This document shows, in pieces, positions 1 to 11,104 of a stretch of DNA of 64,000 nt. Made by a program: the position numbers and the translations under genes. How positions within the stretch are numbered: position 1 is the stretch's first letter; the number at the start of each line of letters is the position of its first letter. The notes beneath the pieces are model-generated. The model saw nothing but the letters and a program-made list of their open reading frames with translations. It searched no databases and was not told where the DNA came from. Source of the stretch: Macrobrachium rosenbergii. Taxonomy: Eukaryota > Arthropoda > Malacostraca > Decapoda > Palaemonidae. The stretch lies in NCBI RefSeq assembly GCF_040412425.1, contig NC_089781.1, forward strand, positions 52,323,727 through 52,387,726. Direction: 5' to 3'.

Positions 1-2766
1 AACCTGCAGCAGTACGAGAAAGATCAGTAGAAAATGCTACAAAAAGTATAAGAGGAGTGGAACTGCCCAAGCCAAAGTTATTTACCAACGTGCTTGTCCA
101 AACAAAATAAATATTTTAAAAAAGCAAAAAGAGTCATGGATGTACTGCATTAATGGCATTAGCTCAAAAGCACCACCTAAAATGATTTGGAAGAAAATTA
201 AAAAACTAAATGGCACGTTTGTCCCTGAACCTCTGCCTACCCTTAAGATAAATGGTGACCTAATCACCCAACCAGAGAGGTATGCAAAAAATTAGAAGAA
301 CATTTCTCAAGAATACCGAGTAGTGAGAACTGTTCTGTAGAATTTCAAGACATTAGGAATGCCCAGATTTCTCTTGATTTAAGTGAAAATAATTGTGAAC
401 CATATAATGCAAAATTTACACTGCAGGAACTCAAAGATGCCCTGCAGAATACCAAACCATCGCCCCCTGGTGAAGATAAAATACTCTATGAAATGCTGAA
501 ACATCTCCCAGAAAAGTCAAAGAAATTTCTTTTAGATATAAAATAAATGAAATCTGGGAAACAGGTAATATCCCTAAGAATTTGAAATTATCATTAATCC
601 TCCCTATGAAGAAACCAAACAAGGATCCTGCTTTACCCAGCATCTACAGACCAATAGCTCTCACCAGTTGTGTTTGTAAGCTCATGGAAAAGATGATTAA
701 CACCAGACTTGTATGGCACTTAGAAAAAAATAAGTTGCTTTCTCCATTCCAGTTTGGCTTTAGGAAAACTAGATCTACTTTAGATCCCTTGCTGAAACTC
801 TCAAACAAGGTTTTGCCAAACAATAGGAGTTTTTTTTGATTTGGAAAAAGCATATGACACCACATAGCATTATGGTATTATGAAAAAGTTGTATAAGATG
901 GGCAGTAAAGGAAAAATTATCAGATTTATAAATTCGTTTTTATCAGAAAGATATATAAAGGTAAGAGTTTGGAATCATGTATCACAACATTTCTTACAAG
1001 AAGAGGAAGTGCCTCAGGGTAGTGTCCTTAGTGTCCCCCTTTTTGCTATTGCCATTAATGGAGTATTAGAAAAGATACCATCACCAGTAAAAGGCTCTTT
1101 ATTTGTAGATGATTTGGCTCTGTACTGCACAGAATGTGATGCAGCATCTACTAGCAGGTTCATGCAAATAGCCATCGATAAAATAAACAAGTGAGCTAGT
1201 GAGGAAAGGTTTCGATTTTCCGAATCTAAAACTGTTATTGTTCGGTTCTGCAGATGCCGAACTAAGGAAACCATTCCAACTCTTACCTTAAATGGGATTA
1301 TTTTGCATTACTCTACTGAAGTAAAATTTTTAGGAATGGTATTTGATGAAAAGTTCACTTGGAATAATAATATTGACCAGTTAAAAGTGAAAGTGAAGAG
1401 ATCACTAAATATTTTAAAAGTAATATCTAATTTTAATTGTGGTGCTGATTAGAAATCGTTGTTAAGGCTTTATAATGTAGTATGTTTATCTAAGTTAGAC
1501 TATGGTTGCCAAGTATTCTCATCTGCTTCAAAGACTGAACTTAAGGAATTGGACGCTGTGCATAATATGGGGCTAAGGATCTGCACTGGAACTTTTAGAA
1601 CTTCACTCTTTGAAAGTATTTATGTAGACTCCCATCAGCTACCACTGGACTTGAGGAGGCATGAGCTAGTTCTGAGATATGCCATGCAGCTGAAAAGCAC
1701 AAAGGAGAATCCTTCTTTTGAGATCTTAAACAGTGTGACTCAAGTCTTTGTGGATCTAGATCTTCAATGCCATTTCAAATCAGACAGCTGGGTGAACTGG
1801 AGGATGAAAGTATAAAAACACGGAAGATCCTACAAGTTAAACATCCAGGTATCCCTCCATGGTTTATTCCAGCAATAAATGTCTGCATTAAAGAGGAAAG
1901 ATCATTTGGAAGAAGAAGTCGGAAACAAGTTTTTGGAGCATGATGAGATGCATATAAATGACAGGAAAATCTAGACTGACGGATCAAAATCGGAAGATGG
2001 AGTAGGATGTGCAGTGGTGTGTGAGGGGGGAATCATACATAAAAAAGTTATCAGACTTCTCATCCATATTCACTGCTGAAGCAACAACCATAGTTGATGA
2101 TTTAAATCTTGCATATGATAAATTTAAATCCAAAGTGACTCAAGGAGTATTTTAGAAGCTCTAAAGAAGTTTAACCCTACCCATCCCTTAATTCAAAAGG
2201 GTCAGGAATGGCTTTTTTGTCATTCTGTTCACCACAAATCAGTAAAGTTTTGTTGGATTCCTGGGCACACTGGTCTAGAAGGGAAAGAACGGGCTGATAG
2301 TAAAGCAAAGGATGTTGCAAGATGTGATTTCTTAACTAATAAGGTCCCACATTTGGATATCGTCCAGTTATCTGACGATACATTCATACAAAATGGCAGC
2401 AGAGATGGACTTCCCCCATTTTATCCACAGAAACATTAGAAAAAGTATTGGTTTTTGGATTCGAGTTTCAATCGTAACAGAAGATTTGAGATCATCCTAA
2501 TATGGCTTAGGATTGGCCATACCCGCTTCACTCATAGCTTTATTTTAGTTGGAGCCAGTGCCCCAGTTTGTGCTCACTGTGGTGGTCAGCTATCCGTTGA
2601 GCATATGCTGGTGCACTGTCCTAAATTCAATCGCCCTAGGGAAAAGTACTTACTAAGTGGGAAGACTATTTTAGAAATTTTAAATGATGACATTGAAGTA
2701 GATAACCTTATGAGTTATCTGAAAGACTCCGGTTATTTTAATGAGACATTATTTCAGTATATTTGA
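1..2766 (+). pseudogene. LINE-B ORF2 remnant (RT, RNase H), copy B1
   Basis: Broken ORF2 that once encoded reverse transcriptase and RNase H. Visible pieces are the RT finger/palm region at 582-839 (YRPIALTSCVCKLMEKM, then FQFGFRKTRSTLDPLL), the palm at 880-1194 with VPQGSVLS and the catalytic FVDD box near 1099-1110, and the thumb region at 1459-1815. RNase H follows near 1970-2340 and includes WIPGHTGLEG. A final CAHCGGQ...H...C zinc-like motif lies at 2575-2620, and the reading stops at 2766. Frame changes and stops separate nearly every block, for example the TAG inside the thumb at about 1450. The copy cannot be functional. Confidence 0.85.
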
Positions 2767-3040
2767 TAAAGATTTGTCATATTTATTCTTATGCTAAGAG
2801 TATATTTTGAATATAAAAGTTTAATATATGCGTATTTTTTGTTGGTTCTATCTAATATCATCCTTCATTTTTTATGTTCTTATTTTAACACCGAATTTTA
2901 CTAGAGTATCATCATTCACCCATTCATTATCAATCATCATTAATTTATATATTTCACCTTTATTATGGCGATGAATAATCCTGATGGGTTCCGGCGCTTG
3001 GTCTTTAAGACCTAAATTTCATAATCAATCAATCAATCAC
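1..3040 (+). mobile_element. LINE-B non-LTR retrotransposon, 3' part (copy B1)
   Basis: This is the 3' portion of a LINE-B element cut by the window edge. Base 1 lies in the endonuclease-RT linker, judged by matching the stretch near 18400 in copy B2. It runs through RT, RNase H, a C-terminal Cys/His motif, a roughly 250-bp AT-rich 3' UTR and a paired-hairpin module, and ends in an (AATC)n tail at about 3022-3040. The sequence changes abruptly at 3041 to an unrelated repeat. Family membership is seen by direct comparison with copies at 15211-19502 and 53203-55178. Confidence 0.85.
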
Positions 3041-3661
3041 TTGCCCAACTCCAAACATAAAGCATGAGAACAACATGAGCCACACTCCTCATCAATACCA
3101 TTAATAACATTTAAAATAATCAGTAATATCAAAAGATAACATATGTTGAGACCATAGTCAAAGGTGCTCAAGGATGACCGTCGACCGTAGCCGTAACATC
3201 GTTGTACTCCTGCACAGGAAGGCAAACAGGAACATCTCCTGTAAAGTACTTGACGACTGGCCATCACAAAGTCGATGCAACAACTACAGAGTTGCCACAG
3301 AAGGATGCCTCCTCCGTACTGGAGACAATAGTTAAGCCACCACCTCATCCTCGGGGATTTGACTGACGTAATCCTCCGCGAATTATGGCTGTCAACAGGT
3401 AACCATCACCTGCTGTACCATCCATCTCAACCTGCTAAAGACAACCATCTCCTCGATCTTAAGTGACCGACAGGCAACCAACACCTTTCACTAACAATAT
3501 GTTGTTCTGCTGCTGAGCTAACCTCAACTGCCAATGAAAAACAGCAGGCGGCAAACGTCGCCTTGCACCAACAAAACGAAAACACAGGAGAGCACTTATA
3601 ATAAACAAACAAGCCACACAAGGCTGTTACAAAATTCAACATCAGAAATGCCATAAAACCT
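3041..3661. repeat. Unknown dispersed repeat E, copy 1
   Basis: This roughly 620-bp block closely resembles 4684-5329: both begin at CTTGCCCAACTC and end at CCATAAAACCT. The minus strand keeps a roughly 70-codon open frame in both copies (MAF..LNFVTALCGLFVY). The differences between copies are not concentrated at silent positions, so I do not call a gene. Copy 1 is preceded directly by the LINE-B tail, so B1 probably inserted into or beside it. It could be a solo LTR or part of a larger element; I do not recognise the family. Confidence 0.6.
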
Positions 3662-3729
3662 CACACCACCTTACCCAATAAAAAAAATTTTTCACAAAAA
3701 AATTTTTTTTTATAACTTTCATATTTAGT

Positions 3730-3763
3730 CAGCGGTCATGGGGAGGGGGCCCCATGACCGCTG
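3730..3763. repeat. Perfect 14-bp GC-rich inverted repeat
   Basis: CAGCGGTCATGGGG and its exact reverse complement are separated by six bases (AGGGGG). The hairpin follows an A/T homopolymer-rich stretch at 3680-3725. It stands out in AT-rich surroundings. It could be the end of a small transposon or a cruciform; no function is assigned. Confidence 0.8.
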
Positions 3764-3782
3764 AATAACCACCAGCCACAAC

Positions 3783-4080
3783 AGGATATGATCTTGGTAT
3801 ATTTATATTTAATAAAGATTTTAGTAATTTATTTTATATACTAAGTATATGTTTTGAATATAAAAGTTTAACATATATTTATTTTTTGCTGGTCCTATCC
3901 AATATCATTCTTCATTTTGTACGTTCATATTTTAATACTGAATTTTACTAGTATGCCATCATTCACCTATTCATTATCAATCACGTCACTAATTTTTATA
4001 TTTCTCCTTCATTATGGCGCTGAATAATCCTGATGGGTTCTGGCGCTTGGTCTTCAAGACCTAAATTTCATAATTAATTG
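3783..4080 (+). mobile_element. LINE-B 3'-UTR fragment, 5'-truncated
   Basis: About 300 bp match the last part of LINE-B, from TTTAATAAAGATTTTAG near the end of ORF2, through the GCGCTGAATAATCCTGATGG hairpin module, to a degenerate tail (ATAATTAATTG). A strongly 5'-truncated insert of this kind is typical of incomplete target-primed reverse transcription. It has no coding capacity. Confidence 0.75.
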
Positions 4081-4440
4081 ATGAACAGCAACAAGACCCA
4101 ATCCTGGCCACAAGGCCGCCATGTAAGGAACCGTCCTTTACGGTTCTCTCAGGTTCTTTACAAAATTTGATTGGGACTGAGGTGACCAGGAAGTCTAATG
4201 AGAAATCAAGGAGGAGGGAACCAAATATTCAACCAAAATACCTTAAATCTATTTACTGTTTCTAATGACTGTACAGGTCAATTTATATTATATTCAAGTG
4301 AGATAAGGAATTAGCCAAAATATAATAAAGATGAAAAATACACCAGCAGCTGAGAATCAGTAATAGAAATGAAACATTAAATCACCTTACAGTTACACCA
4401 CCAGGACCATACACTCGTCCTATACCATCATAAACATTGC
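4081..4440. other. Unassigned AT-rich stretch
   Basis: I see no gene. The 3' end contains short phrases (CCATACAC, CATCATAAACATT) that recur in repeat E further right, so part of it may be a diverged piece of that repeat. Confidence 0.4.
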
Positions 4441-4580
4441 ATATCATCATTCACCTATTCGCTATTTATCATATTAATTTTTATATTTCACCTTCATTAC
4501 AGCGCTGAATAATCCTGATGGGTTCCAGCGCTTGGTCTTCAAGACCTAAATTTCATGATCAGTCAATCAATCAATCATAA
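4441..4580 (+). mobile_element. Very short LINE-B 3' end with (AATC)n tail
   Basis: Only about 140 bp of LINE-B 3' UTR are present, followed by TCAGTCAATCAATCAATC. The paired hairpins are intact: AGCGCTG pairs with CAGCGCT, and GGTCTTCAAGACC folds on itself. This is among the shortest 5'-truncated LINE-B insertions in the window. Confidence 0.75.
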
Positions 4581-4589
4581 ACCAAATTA

Positions 4590-5329
4590 ATAATCATAAA
4601 TAAAACATGTAAACAATTAACAGGGCCATACACTTTCCCAACGCCATCCATAAATAAAACATTTAGCTGAATTAACAGGGCCATACACTTGCCCAACTCG
4701 AAACATAAAAGCATGAGAACAACATTGAGCCATACACTGCTCATCAATACCATTAAAATAATCGAATAATCAGAGGAACACTCGCTCAAAATCACCATCA
4801 ATAATATCAGAAGAAAACAGATGTTTAGACCACAGTCAAAGGTCCTCGAGGATGACCGTGATAAATGCATAAAACGTCGTTATTCTATACAAACAATGAA
4901 CGTCTCGTGTAAAGTACTTGACGACTGGCCATCACAAATGTGATGCAACAACTGCAGAGTTGCCACGGAAGGATGCCTCCTCCATACTGGAGACCACAGT
5001 TAAGCCACCACCTCATCCTCGGCAATTCGACTGACTTAATCCTCCGCGAAACACGGCGGTCAACAAGTAACCAGCACCTGCTATACCAGCTGTCTCAACC
5101 TGCTAAAGACGATCATCTCCTTGGTCTTAAGTGACTGACAGGCAACCAACACCTGTCGCTAACAATATGTTGCTCTGCTGCGGGGCTGACCTTAACTGCC
5201 ACTGAAAAACAGCGGGCGGCAAATGTCACCTCGCACCAACAAAACAAAAACACAGGAGAGCACGTAAAATAAACAAACAAGCCACACAAGGCTGTTACAA
5301 AATTCAACAATGGAAATGCCATAAAACCT
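4590..5329. repeat. Unknown dispersed repeat E, copy 2
   Basis: This is the second copy of the block at 3041-3661, here with about 100 bp more at the left. That extra part contains two tandem units of ATTAACAGGGCCATACACTT about 56 bp apart. Similarity to copy 1 runs from about 4684 to 5329. Copies 1 and 2 are each preceded by a LINE-B tail. The family is not recognised. Confidence 0.6.
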
Positions 5330-6964
5330 GGAATGGTATAAAAATATAAAATCAGACAATCAGACCGCAGAAATCAGCGGGACATCGCAAGACTACAAAT
5401 TTTACATTTGGAAGATGAAGCATTAATATGGATATAAAATAATAAAGAAAATTATTTCAACGTGAATTCTGAAAATATATCACGAGTGCCTAAGTCATTA
5501 AGTTGTGAGTTTATCTGTAATTAGTTATATAGAAAATTCAATAATAATAATGAAAACAGTCATCTTAGTAAATATTTTTGTGTCTACATTGAAATCTAAT
5601 GGCTATTAATGAAGGGCATAATGTGAACAATGGTTTGTTCACCAGGTTTCAGGCACTTTTTGATGAAATGTTTTTCAAGCCACACCATTTCTACTTTTCC
5701 AATTTTGACAGTAGTATAGATTTTTTTTTAAATTACCTAGAACTCTTCCCATAAGCTGTATGCCTTGTTAATATGATATGATAATTTGTGATTTTGTTGA
5801 GATCTTCATTTGATACTTGCAGAAAATCCTCGATTGAACAGTTCGAGAAAGGTGAAATATGTTACAGATAAGCAGACAACAGGTGCTGTGCTCATAAATT
5901 TGCATATTTCAGGCCCATCTCGAATCAACAAGATAAGAGTATATAAAAGGAAATTTTCTGCTGCTCTGTAAGAAATTGTTATGCAGATAAATTGTTTGTT
6001 TTCTTTTTGTTTATGATATATTAACATTTCATTCCACAAAGAAATCTCAAAGTCAGTCCATCATTTGCATTATCAATACATGAAAATTTTATAAGTTTTG
6101 TTCAGTTGAAATCACAAATGCTTTATAATAAATTTGATTTTCCTTCAAACAGAAATTTTATGTAACCTTTTCTATGATTGCACTAATTTCTAGGCACTTC
6201 AAAGAAAAATAATTATCCAGCTGGTAGCAATTTTATATTCTTTCTTCAAACTGTCCCTCATTTAATGGAAATCACTTATTGATGACATGGTTTCACTCAA
6301 ATAATATCTGACTTCTTTTTAGTTATTTTGAAGTCCCTGTATTAGTGGAGGGTTCTTAAACCTGTGAATCTTTTTTCCCCTGTTTCGAATCTAAACATCT
6401 CTGTAAACATTCTTCTCATGGTGACGTCAGACTTGCTTTTATTACTGTTATCTTCCTGTCCAACCTATTTAACTCCTACTTTGAATCTCGATTAACCAAC
6501 CAGTCCAACACTCTCATTATGTGGGCATAATTTTTGAAGCACTGTTAAAGATAAAAGCATAATCTCTGTGCTGGTAGGCTGAGGAGATATAAATAAATTT
6601 AACATCACCATAAATTCCCACTTCTCGTTTTATTAACAAATTTATATTTTCCAATATGTTGGCAATCAAGAGGGGATAACAGTGTTGGGATTGGAGTTCA
6701 TTTTGTAAGCAAACAATAATGTTTTTTAGTCGTTTCCTGTCTTGAACCACTTGAGTAACGTTTGGACTTCTCGAGATGTATCATTATGACCTTCAGTTGG
6801 TTAATGCTGATAATTCAAATGCAGAATCCCCTCGGTGTGAAACTGCTATGCTGTGGTGAGGAGATCTTGAACACTGATTAATTTCCATTTTCGAGTCCAT
6901 GAGTTAAGCCTGTATTTTTTTTTTTTTAAGCATCCCTATGGGAATTTAGTACATGTTCTTTAGG
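5330..6964. other. Unassigned AT-rich region
   Basis: About 1.6 kb in which I find no supported gene, RNA or recognisable element. A 77-codon minus-strand frame at 6517-6750 has no motif I recognise and no splice context. The region may be old host intergenic or intronic DNA. Confidence 0.5.
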
Positions 6965-8624
6965 CCCCCTCAATATGGGACCACGTTGACGTGGGATAAT
7001 TGTTCTCTTTAACCATAAGTCAATTTGTTCACCATTTGACGAGTCTTTATGATTATATTTCATTTTTGATTAATTTTTGTAAAGTTCCACAAAAAACAAT
7101 TTCCATGCAAAATTTGTTGGACCTGTTAAATAGGAAAAAGATATCATTAGCTGACATTGGGTTTATAATCAGAAAATCACAAAATCACAAACATTTAGAA
7201 CTTTTTTGTTTGTTCATAGGATGTTACCAAAATGCCCAATAATGTTCGGACCTTTGATGGTAATGGCTCATTTCAAAGTTGAAACCACTTTGAACCATTG
7301 ACAACCTTTCTCTAGGAAAATCAAAATAAAATTAATTCTAATTAACTGGACCCCATGCTCCAGTACAAAGCAAATAAAAAAATAAGTGGAAACCTTGACT
7401 GTCTTGACTCCCCTCTTTGGAACAGGCAAATTGGTCTGTGCCCCTGACCTTAGAAACGGAGAAAATATGTCAGCATTGAAATTAGAAAACTTCCTCGAAT
7501 CCTACTTTTTTCTAATAAATGTATCATTCTGGACAAATGAAAGATCAAACCTGTTGATTCTCAACAAAAAATCAATGAGAAAATTACTTAACTATAAAAA
7601 TCTGACAATATGAAGGTAAATATAAAAAAACATGACAATATGAACAGTGTACTAACCATAGTACTCCCTGGATAATGATGATGAAGAACCAGTAGAAAAG
7701 AATATATTGCTGGATTCCCGTTTTGGGACCACAACAATGTACAAGATTGTGAAATTTCCGACATAGAACCCCAGTAATGGAAAAACATTTAAAATAGCAA
7801 AGATAAAATTTGGGCATTATATATTTGTTTGGAAATTAAAACCAAATTATGAGAACTGAGACCATTTTCCAGTACAACTACTAAAATTAATGTGGACCTG
7901 ATAAAAAGGAAATATATCTATATCTGGGTTTGTATCCGAAAACATAAATAGTTGAGAACTGTGGTAAACCATCAAATGGCTGAAATGTTGACAGAATCAC
8001 TGCAAGATCCAAGGATTGATGCTTATAAGGCAGAACAGTTCTTTAAAATTACTTCAAAAGAACACGGAATACCAGGGGTAAAAGGATAGGACTCTTAGAA
8101 CTAAAAGGTAGAATGCATATGATTAGGCTAGGGACGATCGTTTTCTTCTATAATAAGATCAATGGAACAAAAATTTGAAATAGGTAAGACTAACAAAACC
8201 CTGATACATAAATCCCAAGGGGTAACTACTTTGCAGAAGAAACAAAGACAGTCGGCCAAGAAACACATACAAATATTTGGTGGAAGAAATAAACAAAATG
8301 AAAGGCAAGAAGATATCTTTTTAAGGTTTTCAGGTTTAGAAGAAAATTATTTTGAATTACAAGCTAAAAAAAAAAATGCTCAGTAGAGAAAGATTTAAGA
8401 CCAACCCTGGAAACCCTCTAATGGCATTGTAAACTAAAGACAGGAGACCGAAATGCTCAAGCGTAAACCAAAAAAATGAGATAAGAATATAACCTTTGTT
8501 TCCTAAAATGAAAGAAATAAAACCAATGTTAAAAACATGGAGTTCATCAGTGAAGTATCAGAGGAACAAACCATTGAAGTAAATTTATGTGATGGGAGAA
8601 GAGATTACTCCATCACCGATGATT
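6965..8624 (+). mobile_element. Decayed LINE-A-like mosaic (copy A0)
   Basis: Begins with a recognisable ribozyme start, CCCCCTCAATATGGGACCAC (6965-6984), then a heavily mutated LINE-A 5' UTR and ORF1 fragments: an N-terminal block near 7386-7500 and a middle block near 7640-7810. A second piece of 5'-UTR-like sequence interrupts the frame at about 7850-7990. ORF1 C-terminal-like sequence follows (about 8000-8620), matching the area near 47050 in copy A3. It ends abruptly at 8624 where another element 5' end starts. It is probably two old copies fused or one rearranged copy. Confidence 0.6.
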
Positions 8625-8740
8625 CCCCCTCGATATGGGACCACCTTACATGGTGAGCCCACATGGCCCAGGAATCTGTTCCTGGGTTTCCCCCCTCAAT
8701 ATGAGACCATCTTGACGTGGTGTGGGGCTCTTGAACCCCA
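8625..8740 (+). ncRNA. Two HDV-like ribozyme 5' ends in tandem
   Basis: Two copies of the LINE 5'-terminal ribozyme lie head to tail. The first (8625-8690) has CCCCCTC, GGGACCACC and the AGGAA-TCTG-TTCCT arm but stops before the strand that closes P2. The second (8691-8740) restarts with CCCCCTC, contains GACCATCTTGACGTGGTG, and is cut after GAACCCC. Neither can form the complete fold as it stands. The first is probably a tiny LINE fragment and the second is the start of copy A1. Confidence 0.6.
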
Positions 8741-9408
8741 GTCCAATTTGTTTCAACAACGAATGTCAACTTTTCATATAGATCATAATTGTTTTGGATT
8801 AAATTTTGTGGAAATTTCCACTTTTGATAAAATTTTGATGTTCCTGATAAACTGTAAAAGATATCATAATGGGAATGGGTTTATATAAGCTAAATAGTAA
8901 GAACTCAAAAGACCATCAACTGCCCGATAATGTTCAGACCTAAAAACCAGATTGGTAGCTCAAAGGCGGAACTATTTGTTAACCATATTCTAGGGGTCTT
9001 TTAATATACCGTTTTAGATAGGACTCTCGGCATTCTATCTGGTTTGCCCAAATGTATTAGGGTGGGGATGATTGTATTCTTGTAATGACCTTCAGTCCTA
9101 TGCAAGCGGGTTTTAACTTGGGCCACTCTAATCATGTTGTGCCATCCCCTTTGGGGTACTGAATGATCATTTGGGAGTCAGTTCTCACTTGTGCCATTAG
9201 TGGAAGAATAAAACCCATGAAAAGCTGATGATATCTTTTTAAGGTTTAAGGTTTTTTTTTTTTTTCCCCAAATCTTTATGGTAAAGTGAAATTAAAGATC
9301 TGAGTACCCTGGGCCCATTGATGGTAATAACTCCAGCACAGATGAAATCTTCTAGCACTGGAACCTCCTGCAACAACCTTTCTTTGAAAAAACAAACAAA
9401 TAATCCAA

Positions 9409-10797
9409 ATGCAATCACACTTGAACCTTAAAACCAGTACTCAACAAATAAAAAAATCAAAAAGGAGTAAATATCGTCTTGAAACAACCTTGACTCACTT
9501 CGACTCTCTTTTTGGGAGTGGAAGTTGGTCAAGGTTTCTAACCATGGAAGCTGACCAAAATATTTCAGCCCTAAAACTAGAGAATTATTTATTAAATAGA
9601 CATCCAACGACAGATATGTCGTTTAGACAAATAAAGGAAAAAACTTGGCTAATAGAAGCCAAACAAAAAGTCAGTCCGAAAGACTATTTGTCTTTGAAAA
9701 AATAGACAGTATTAACATAAAAGTAAAAAAAAAACACGAAACTATGAACAGCATTCAGGGTACCATTGTACTTCCTGAAAACAATAACGAACCAGTCGAT
9801 AAGAAAATGCTATTGGACTCTCTTAAAAAAGATACCCAAAAGGTCCAAGATTGTAAGGTATATGCTGTACCAAGTAAAAACAGCAATAGACAAACATTAA
9901 AAATAGCAAAAATAAAATTTGAGGGTGAAGATCTACCTCAAAAAATAAAAATTTTAGGCCAAAATAGAGAGTTGAGACCCTATGTCCCAAAGCCACTGCA
10001 GTGTCAAAATTGCAGTAAGTATGGGCACACATACAAAAATTGTAGAAATGAACCGGTATGCGCTTATTGTGGATCTACTAATCATACCACGCAGTGGAAG
10101 TGCGGTGAACCCAAGTGTGTGAACTGTGGGCAAAATCATCATGCAAGATCCAAAGAATGCATGTATTATATATACAATACAGAATTAAAAATACTACAAG
10201 AACGAACAGGGATGTCTATAAAAGAGGCTAAGTTGGAATTAAAAGTGAGAGGAATTCAAGATCCGTCTAAGAAACACACATATTCTTCAATAACAAGAGC
10301 AAAAAATGAAGCAAAAACGCAAACAGATAGAAGTAACAGAGCACAGAAAAGTAAATCTCAAGAAAAAATTAATAATTTAGAAATAAAAAATAAAATGGTA
10401 AAGAATAAAGAAACAGGTACAAATGAGATGGATAATATTTTATCCAATTCATTTGAAATATTAATGCAAATAGAAACACAGGAGGATGCTGCTACTAAAG
10501 TAACAGAAGAGGGTAGAGATAGACTGGAAATTAAAGATAAAAAGGCCTTTGGAGAGAACACCACCCAAAACGAAGAAACCAACTATTATTAGAGAAACAT
10601 CAGTTAAACCAAAGATAAAGGAGATGAAAAGGGAACAAGAACAAAAACAAAAACAAGCTAAGAATATACCTTTATCTCCTAAAATAATAATAAAAACTTA
10701 TGAAGGCAAATGTCGAAACACTGAAGAAGTGAAAGAGAACCATACCATAGATGATAATGATTATGTCAAGGGAAAGAGATTACTCCATCTCCAGTAA
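9409..10797 (+). pseudogene. LINE-A ORF1 (Gag-like zinc-knuckle protein), copy A1
   Basis: ORF1 proteins of this type bind element RNA and form the ribonucleoprotein. The ATG at 9409 opens a lysine-rich N-terminus, then the conserved THFDSLFGSGSWSRFLT block. A one-base shift in the A-run at about 9697-9702 moves to the frame of 9645-10592. Three knuckles lie at about 10000-10160: CQNCSKYGHTYKNC, CAYCGSTNHTTQWKC and CVNCGQNHHARSKEC. A lysine/glutamate-rich tail follows, with another frame change near 10555. Copy A3 shows that the full protein continues into a second Cys/His region, which is broken here after 10797. Confidence 0.8.
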
Positions 10798-11104
10798 TTG
10801 GTACAAGAGCAAATGAAAAGAAAATACACATGATAATAATTGTGGATGTAATGATTGTTTCATTGAATTATGCAATAACAACAAAAACATAACAAAAAAT
10901 GGTTTAACAAACATTATAAGAAATTTTATGAAATATAGAAAAAAAAAACCACAGATTTGAATAACCATGAAAAAGTGCATGTGCATTGAGCACTTAGTTT
11001 ATTATAAGGAAAAACAAATGAATGTCGTGAGTAAATTATTAGAAAAAATCCAAATTGATAATACAAAAAAAGAGAGTAAAACTCGACCGCTATAAAAAAA
11101 TATT

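Noticed and set aside
3427..3654. Small conserved minus-strand protein in repeat E
   Set aside because: The two copies differ at many amino-acid positions with no excess of silent changes, so no sign of selection on a protein.
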